Shown piece by piece: positions 34,716 to 39,384 of a stretch of DNA of 39,384 nt. The translations under genes and the position numbers were made by a program. Origin of the DNA: Deltaproteobacteria bacterium (GTDB taxonomy: Bacteria; Myxococcota_A; Polyangia; Polyangiales; JADJMO01); contig JACPFM010000015.1 in assembly GCA_016182965.1 (NCBI GenBank), positions 1-39,384 of the forward strand. Reading direction: 5' to 3'. The notes below the pieces were generated by a model. The model had not been told where the DNA came from. It worked only from the letters and a program-made list of their open reading frames with translations, and made no database searches. Within the stretch, counting starts at the first letter, position 1; the number at the start of each line of letters is the position of its first letter.

Positions 34716-34745
34716 ACCGTACCAACCTCGAACCGACCCGGTCAA
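34716..34745 (-). promoter_or_regulatory. Candidate promoter of the aconitase-like gene
   Basis: On the minus strand TTGACC (34745-34740) and TACGGT (34721-34716) are 18 bases apart. Both hexamers match those of the promoter before the cyclic-nucleotide-binding gene. The -35 lies in a GTCAAG/CTTGAC inverted repeat (34741-34758). Confidence 0.5.
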
Positions 34746-34825
34746 GGACTCACTTGACGCGCACACGCGAACGGGACGGGGGGACGGAACACACGCGCCC
34801 CCTTGATTTCTTCCGAGACTCGCAG

Positions 34826-35584
34826 TCAGCCGGCGCCGGCCGCGGCGAGGGCCTTTTCGAGCTCGGCCTCGCTGAAACCGACGAGCAGCTTGCCCGCGAC
34901 GTCGAGGATGGGGATGGAGTGCGTCTTGATCCCCACCGAATCGAGCTTGATCCGCATCTCCTCGTTGACCTCGGGGTCGTCGATGTCGCGGTGCTCGAAC
35001 GGAACGCCCTTGGAACGCAGGTAGTTCTCGGCCAGGTGGCACGGCTTGCACCAGTCGGCGCCGTAGATGATCACCTTGACCTTCTTGCCGTCCTTGACCT
35101 GGTTCTCACCGGGAGCGGTGGGCTCGTCGGGCTTGCCCTTCTGTGCGACGGGGGCGGCGCCGCCCGCTTTCTTCGATTTCGTGCGGCGATCCTCGGCGAG
35201 GGCCTCGAATTGCGTGCGCGGCTGCACCTCGACCTTGTAGGTGCCGTCGGCGAGCTTGTTGCGGAGATCGGCCACATAGACCCACGGTCCGGCGATGCCG
35301 TCGCCGCTGACCTCCGACCAGACCCGCACCGCATCGCGGGCCTCGTAGGGGACGTCGGCGACCTTCGACACGAGCTGGAAGCCGCCGTCGAGCGTGATCC
35401 AGCTGAAGGTGAGGCCCGTCGAGTCGTCACGGACGGTGAGCGACGGGAGCGCTGGAATGGCCGACGCGACCACCGGGTTCGAACCCGGGCCTGGATCGCG
35501 GCGCGCGCTCTTGCAGGCGACGGCCGGTCCGAGGCCGATCGCCAACGCGAGCGGGAGAACGATCAGGCGACGAAGGGTGGTCAT
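34826..35584 (-). CDS. Lipoprotein with C-terminal glutaredoxin-like domain
   Basis: The 252-residue protein starts with a lipoprotein signal (TLRRLIVLPLALAIGLGPAVAC). A middle beta-rich region (STGLTFSWITLDGGFQLVSK) with a YVADLR strand suggests a fibronectin-like fold. The C-terminal 80 residues are a glutaredoxin domain with IYGADWCKPCHLAENYLRSK (the CxxC redox pair CKPC), then DDPEVNEEMRIKL and the cis-Pro SIPILDV. It is likely a periplasmic thiol-disulphide protein. The ATG overlaps the ABC-F stop (ATGA), so the two are cotranslated. Confidence 0.8.
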   Translation of the reverse strand: MTTLRRLIVLPLALAIGLGPAVACKSARRDPGPGSNPVVASAIPALPSLTVRDDSTGLTFSWITLDGGFQLVSKVADVPYEARDAVRVWSEVSGDGIAGPWVYVADLRNKLADGTYKVEVQPRTQFEALAEDRRTKSKKAGGAAPVAQKGKPDEPTAPGENQVKDGKKVKVIIYGADWCKPCHLAENYLRSKGVPFEHRDIDDPEVNEEMRIKLDSVGIKTHSIPILDVAGKLLVGFSEAELEKALAAAGAG

Positions 35585-37632
35585 CCGGCGAGCTGCTCCG
35601 AGAGAGATGTCCACTCCTCGACCATCGATTCGAGTCTACGGGACGCGACCCGCTCCTGCTCGGCCCGACGCGCGAGCCCCTCCCAGTCGCCGTCGGGGGG
35701 TGCCGCCAGCGCCGACCGCATGGTGGCGAGCTCGGCCTCGGCCTCGGCGATCTTCTTCTCGAGCTCGTCGACCCTGCGCTTCTTGCGCTCGACGTCGCGC
35801 GAGACCGCCTTGCGCGCGGCGTGCGCCGCCTGCCCCTGCGCCTTGCCGGGTGGCGGGGGCGGCGGGGGCGGCGGGGGCGGCGGGGGCGCCGGCTTCACCG
35901 AGCGCGAGCGGGTCTGCTCGCGCGAAGCTCCGCCATCCGTCGTCGGGTCCACGTCGGCCGGACGCTCGCGCATGGCCGCATATTCCCGATAGCCCCCGGG
36001 CAGCACCTCGGCTCGCCCGTCTCGCCCGCCTGGGATGACCACGAGGCGTGTCGTCACGGTCTCGAGGAACTGCCGGTCGTGGGAGACGAGGATCAAGGTT
36101 CCTTCGTACCCGCGAGCGAGCGCCTGCTCGAGGATCTCGCACGCGGGGATGTCGAGGTGGTTGGTCGGCTCGTCGAGGAACAGCAGGTTCCGCGGCTCGA
36201 GCAGGAGCTTGGCGAGCGCGAGGCGCGATCGTTCGCCACCCGAGAAGCCGCCGATGACGCGCAGGGCGTCGTCGCCGGTGATGCGGAAGCGCGCGAGGTA
36301 CTGGCGCGCGACGTCGGCGTTGAAGTCGCCGCGCACGCTGCGGATCTCCTCGACGGCGGTGCGCGACGGATCGAGCGCGCCGAGGTGCTGATCGAAGTAG
36401 CCCTCGGCGAGGTTGGTCCCGCGACGCACCGTCCCTTCGTCGGCTGGATCTCCCCTGCCCGCGAGCAGCTTCACCAGCGTGGTCTTGCCGGCGCCGTTCG
36501 GGCCGACGATGCCGATGCGGTCACCGCGGCGGACCAGGAGATCGAGGCCGTCGAACAGGCGACGGCCGCCACGGCTGGCGCCGAGGCCGGTGCACTCGAG
36601 GACGATGTCTCCCGAGCGCGGGCACTCCGGGAAGCGCACGCGGAGCTTCGCCGCGTCGGCCCACACGTCCTCGGGGCGCTCCAACTTCTCGAGCGTCTCG
36701 AACCTGTCGAGCATCTTGCGGCGCGACTGCGCCTGCTTGGTCTTCTGCCCGGCGATGTTCCGGCGGATGAAGTCCTCCGTCTTCTCGACGAAGGCCTGCT
36801 GGCGCTCGACGACCGCGCGCTCGCGTTCGAGGTCCTCGGCGCGCTGCTCGACGTACCTCCCATAGGACACCGGATACGTGCGGAACGAGCGCGAGCCGAG
36901 CTCCGCGGTGTGGTTGGTCACCCGATCGAGGAACCGACGATCGTGCGAGACCACCACCAGGCCGCCGGGAAACCCCCGCAGCGTCTCCTCGAGCCAGCCG
37001 ATCGTCTCGATGTCGAGGTGGTTGGTCGGCTCGTCGAGCAGGAGCAGATCGGGCTCGCGCGCCAGCACGGTGCCGAGGAGCAGGCGCCCGCGCTCGCCGC
37101 CGGAGAGGCTGGCCACCGGGCGACCGAGATCGTCGTGCGAGAAGCCGAGCTTCCGGGCGAGGATCTCGATCTTCCGCTCGAGATCGTCGCCGTGGGCGAT
37201 GTGGTAGGCGTCCTCGAGCGCGGCGAGCCGGGCGAGCGCCGCGTCGGCGTCGGCGGCGCCGGCGAGCGCGTGGCGCGCGTCGTCGAGGCGATGACGCAGC
37301 TGCACCAGCTCGCCGAAGCCCGACAGGAAGGCGTCGAGGACGTCGACACGGTCCCCCCGCCCCCCTCGAGTCATCAGCGCCTGATCGAGCTCGTGCGACT
37401 GGCGGTAGTACCCGACCGTCGCGTCCTTGCGTCGGACCACACGGCCGCGGTCCGGGGCGAGCTCGCCGGCCTCGCCGGAGACGAGGCGCAGCAACGTCGA
37501 CTTGCCTGCGCCGTTCGGGGCGACCAGCGCCATGCGGTCGCCGCTCGACAACGAGAACGAGACACCTTCGAACAGCCGATCGGCGCCGTACCCGAAGGCG
37601 AGATCGTCCACTTGCACGAAATGATTCGCCAT
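35581..37632 (-). CDS. ABC-F ATPase (Uup-like) with a polyproline linker
   Basis: ABC-F proteins bind the ribosomal E site and free stalled ribosomes. Two ABC domains are present: domain 1 has APNGAGKST (39-47) and LSGGERGRLLLG; domain 2 has GPNGAGKTT and FSGGERSRLALAKLL; each has LFLDEPTNHLDI-type Walker B and H-loop motifs. The interdomain P-site region (about 270-320) is present. The C-terminal part is a coiled coil like that of Uup (VERKKRRVDELEKKIAEAEA), joined to domain 2 by 13 consecutive prolines (residues about 583-595; 35848-35886) coded by a near-perfect nine-base repeat. Uup is the best match; the exact subclass is uncertain. It heads a two-gene unit with the glutaredoxin lipoprotein. 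Confidence 0.88.
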   Translation of the reverse strand: MANHFVQVDDLAFGYGADRLFEGVSFSLSSGDRMALVAPNGAGKSTLLRLVSGEAGELAPDRGRVVRRKDATVGYYRQSHELDQALMTRGGRGDRVDVLDAFLSGFGELVQLRHRLDDARHALAGAADADAALARLAALEDAYHIAHGDDLERKIEILARKLGFSHDDLGRPVASLSGGERGRLLLGTVLAREPDLLLLDEPTNHLDIETIGWLEETLRGFPGGLVVVSHDRRFLDRVTNHTAELGSRSFRTYPVSYGRYVEQRAEDLERERAVVERQQAFVEKTEDFIRRNIAGQKTKQAQSRRKMLDRFETLEKLERPEDVWADAAKLRVRFPECPRSGDIVLECTGLGASRGGRRLFDGLDLLVRRGDRIGIVGPNGAGKTTLVKLLAGRGDPADEGTVRRGTNLAEGYFDQHLGALDPSRTAVEEIRSVRGDFNADVARQYLARFRITGDDALRVIGGFSGGERSRLALAKLLLEPRNLLFLDEPTNHLDIPACEILEQALARGYEGTLILVSHDRQFLETVTTRLVVIPGGRDGRAEVLPGGYREYAAMRERPADVDPTTDGGASREQTRSRSVKPAPPPPPPPPPPPPPGKAQGQAAHAARKAVSRDVERKKRRVDELEKKIAEAEAELATMRSALAAPPDGDWEGLARRAEQERVASRRLESMVEEWTSLSEQLAG

Positions 37633-37718
37633 GACTGCTGCGCGGTCGCATTGTTAGCACGACTCGCCCGCAGCGTTTGCGCGGACGGCCGCCAGCTCGA
37701 CAGCCCGCGGCGCCACAA

Positions 37719-37747
37719 TTGCTGGAACCCGAGGCTGGTGCTAGACA
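37719..37747 (+). promoter_or_regulatory. Candidate tatA promoter
   Basis: TTGCTG (37719-37724) and TAGACA (37742-37747) are 17 bases apart in GTGCTAGACAG, a -10 context almost the same as that before rpsB. On the other strand GTGCTAACAATG (near 37650) may serve the divergent ABC-F gene. Confidence 0.4.
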
Positions 37748-37801
37748 GTCTTCCTCGAAACTCGGGTGACCGAGGGGTCAAGGAGCGACACGGAGGAGCC
37801 G

Positions 37802-38011
37802 ATGGGCCTTGGAACGACTGAAATTCTGCTCATCTGCCTCCTCGCGCTGATCCTCTTCGGCGGCAGCAAGCTCGCCGACATCGGCAAGGGCATGGGCGAA
37901 GGCATCAAGAACTTCAAGAAGGGCCTGCGCGAGGCCGACGACGAAGAGAAGGAAGCCGAGCAGGAGAAGAAGCCCGCCGACAAGAAGCCGACGAGCGAGG
38001 GCAAGGCGTAG
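37802..38011 (+). CDS. tatA: Sec-independent protein translocase TatA/E
   Basis: TatA forms the pore-like component of the twin-arginine export pathway. The 69-residue product has an N-terminal membrane helix (TTEILLICLLALILFGGSKL), the amphipathic helix that follows (DIGKGMGEGIKNFKKGLRE) with the conserved FG hinge, and an acidic/lysine-rich tail (ADDEEKEAEQEKKPADKK). The ATG has GGAGGAG upstream. TatB and TatC are not in the window, so this is a stand-alone copy with its own promoter and terminator. Confidence 0.92.
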   Translation: MGLGTTEILLICLLALILFGGSKLADIGKGMGEGIKNFKKGLREADDEEKEAEQEKKPADKKPTSEGKA

Positions 38012-38044
38012 AGCGCCTCCCCCTCGATTGCATCGAGTGCACGA

Positions 38045-38079
38045 GCGCGCGCGGTCGCCCCGCGCGCGCGGTCGTTTTT
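38045..38079 (+). terminator. Rho-independent terminator after tatA
   Basis: GCGCGCGCGG and CCGCGCGCGC form a perfect ten-base-pair stem around TCGCC, followed by GGTCGTTTTT. It lies 33 bases after the tatA stop and just before the stop of the convergent propeller gene. Confidence 0.88.
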
Positions 38080-38083
38080 GTCG

Positions 38084-39343
38084 CTACCAGGTCCGGGCCG
38101 TCGTCGGCTCGCGCGCCGGCGGCACCACCTCGAAGCCGAGGAGCACGCCGCGGTTGGTGAGCACGAAGGCCTTGTTGCCCCACGCCGCCGCGCCCGCCGC
38201 GAAGCCGCTGCCCGGATCGATGCCGTCGATGGGACGGCCTTGCTGCGGATCGAACAAGAACATCCCGAGCTTCGACGAGGTGACGAGGATGGCGCCGGCG
38301 ATCTGCACCGGGTGCCCGACGGTTCCGCGTGGGCCTTCGCGGCGCCAACGCACCTCGCCGCTCTTGGGGTCGAGCGCCCACAGCCCCGTCGTGCCGGACC
38401 CGGCGATGAGGAGCGAGCGCTCGGGGATCTCGGCGCCGCTCGCCGCGTCGGTGTGCGCGGGCTCCGACCAGTGGGTGAGCCACGACACGCCCTCGGCCTC
38501 CGGGCGACGCCACATCTGCGTGCCCGCCGTCGCGTCGAGGGCGAAGATGCCCGTCGCCACGTTGGCCACGTAGACGCGATCGCCGACGACCACGGGCGTG
38601 GTGTCGACGTCGAAGTACTGCTGCTCGCCCTCGGAGGGACCGCCGACGGCCGTCAGATCGACCTCCGGCCAGCGCTCGGCGCCGGTCTCGAGATCGTAGG
38701 CGACGATGCGGCCAGTGGAGAACGCGCAGTAGACACGCTCGTTCGCGTAGGCGACGCCGGCGTGGCCCGAGATCTCGAGGCCGAGCGCCGGGTTGCGCAC
38801 GTGCTTCCATTTGGTCTCGCCGGTCGTCGCGTCGACGGCGAACACCGCGTCGGCCGCGTTGTCGAAGACGAGGATGCCGCGGCCGCCCTCGCGCGTGACG
38901 AGCACCGGGCGACGCTGCACCTCGGCGCCGGTGCGATAGCGCCACATGAGCTTGCCGTCGCTCGCGCGCACCGCGTAGAGGCCGTCGTCGTCGCTGCCGA
39001 AGTAGACGAGGTCGCGCTGCGGATCGTAGAGCGGCTCCGACTGCACGGCGCCGGCCGTCTGGAAGCGCCAGATGACGCTGCCGTCGCCGGCGCGCACCGC
39101 GTAGAGGCCGCGATCGGTGGTGCCGACGAAGATGCGGCCGTGCGTCGCGTCGATCGCCGGCACGCTCTTCTCGATGCCCGCCTTCGACGACCACGGATCG
39201 GCGGACAGCGGGTTGCGGAACGTGAGCGACAGGCTCCAGCCGGGGCGGTGCAGCCACAGCGGGTTCGCGGGGTTCACCGCGTGCTCGCGCTTGGCGCACG
39301 CGGTCAATGACAGCGCGAGAGCGAGCGCGAGGCCGACGCGCAT
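38084..39343 (-). CDS. PQQ-type beta-propeller lipoprotein (BamB-like)
   Basis: The 419-residue protein has a lipoprotein signal (GLALALALSLTAC) and a beta-propeller of about seven blades, each with a GLYAVRAGDGSVIWRFQT-type unit (repeated as GLYAVRASDGKLMWRYRT, AVFAVDATTGETKWKH and GIFALDATAGTQMWRR). The A-x-D-x-x-T/S-G-x-x-x-W pattern is the PQQ/tryptophan-docking repeat found in BamB, which helps assemble outer-membrane barrels. The start ATG at 39343 follows a GTG that is also possible. It is preceded by a TGATG overlap with an upstream gene that runs out of the window. Confidence 0.82.
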   Translation of the reverse strand: MRVGLALALALSLTACAKREHAVNPANPLWLHRPGWSLSLTFRNPLSADPWSSKAGIEKSVPAIDATHGRIFVGTTDRGLYAVRAGDGSVIWRFQTAGAVQSEPLYDPQRDLVYFGSDDDGLYAVRASDGKLMWRYRTGAEVQRRPVLVTREGGRGILVFDNAADAVFAVDATTGETKWKHVRNPALGLEISGHAGVAYANERVYCAFSTGRIVAYDLETGAERWPEVDLTAVGGPSEGEQQYFDVDTTPVVVGDRVYVANVATGIFALDATAGTQMWRRPEAEGVSWLTHWSEPAHTDAASGAEIPERSLLIAGSGTTGLWALDPKSGEVRWRREGPRGTVGHPVQIAGAILVTSSKLGMFLFDPQQGRPIDGIDPGSGFAAGAAAWGNKAFVLTNRGVLLGFEVVPPAREPTTARTW

Positions 39344-39384
39344 CACGGGCTCCCGGCGGGCGGCGCGGGCGGCGCGGGCGGCGG
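39343..39384 (-). CDS. 3' end of an upstream gene, Pro/Ala-rich tail
   Basis: The last 14 codons on the minus strand read PPPAPPAPPAGSP and a TGA that overlaps the propeller ATG in a TGATG junction. The rest of the gene is outside the window. Its product cannot be recognised from this tail; a lipoprotein or membrane protein made with the propeller gene is likely. Confidence 0.35.
   Translation of the reverse strand, partial: PPPAPPAPPAGSP

Noticed and set aside
34741..34758. GTCAAG/CTTGAC inverted repeat as a terminator of the glutaredoxin gene.
   Set aside because: The stem is only six base pairs and there is no T-run on either strand; it fits better as part of a promoter region.
35465..35490. 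CGGGTTCGAACCCGG looks like the T-arm of a tRNA.
   Set aside because: It is inside the coding part of the glutaredoxin lipoprotein, and I find no acceptor or anticodon arms around it.

Overview
The window is a high-GC (roughly 70%) chromosomal segment with tightly packed housekeeping and signalling genes. A PlsB-type acyltransferase, a tandem Ser/Thr kinase protein, a two-component sigma-54 activator, DksA, many lipoproteins and thioredoxin/NHL and MshEN-like proteins together suggest a delta-proteobacterial lineage, most likely Myxococcota (Polyangia/Sandaracinaceae-like). This is inferred from gene content and style only. I found no rRNA, tRNA, CRISPR array, prophage or intact insertion sequence.

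Layout. 1-1.1 kb: the 3' end of a zinc-dependent phospholipase C/S1-P1-like gene, facing an AT-richer pair (excisionase-type HTH plus a small membrane protein). 1.1-1.7 kb: an MshEN-like protein with its own promoter, operator-like palindrome and strong terminator. 1.9-6.5 kb: an overlapping trio of plsB, a MepA-like endopeptidase lipoprotein and an orphan DNA methyltransferase. 6.6-7.3 kb: a Tyr/Gly lipoprotein and a foldback element that supplies the mazG stop codon. 8.2-10.9 kb: a BamA/TamA-like barrel operon, divergent from mazG. 10.9-16.6 kb: a TonB-C protein, a divergent RNase HII-like protein, DksA with a histone-H1-like tail, a thioredoxin-NHL lipoprotein and a Cys-rich lipoprotein. 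17-23 kb: a sigma-54 activator with a GAFTDA loop, a double-kinase protein and a zinc-ribbon coiled-coil protein overlapping trpF. 23.8-27.1 kb: a cyclic-nucleotide-binding protein next to a class II cyclic-nucleotide phosphodiesterase, then MEMO and RadC. 27.4-32.5 kb: ddl, an outer-membrane protein, rpsB, tsf and pyrB. 32.5-34.8 kb: a gene remnant and a full-length aconitase-fold protein that has lost its iron-sulphur and active-site residues. 34.8-39.4 kb: a glutaredoxin lipoprotein, an ABC-F ATPase with a 13-proline run, tatA and a BamB-like propeller lipoprotein.

Two things stand out. First, six intergenic regions carry arrays of 7-bp units that all fit the frame GTC-NNNN but use different four-base words (GAAG, TAGA/CAGA, GTCA). 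Most are paired as GTC-reading left arms and complementary right arms around a spacer, so each can form a long hairpin. They sit mainly at 3' ends of genes, including between rpsB and tsf and between tsf and pyrB. Second, the aconitase-like pseudoenzyme keeps the whole aconitase framework, has a recognisable promoter and carries two copies of an operator-like sequence 32 bp apart.
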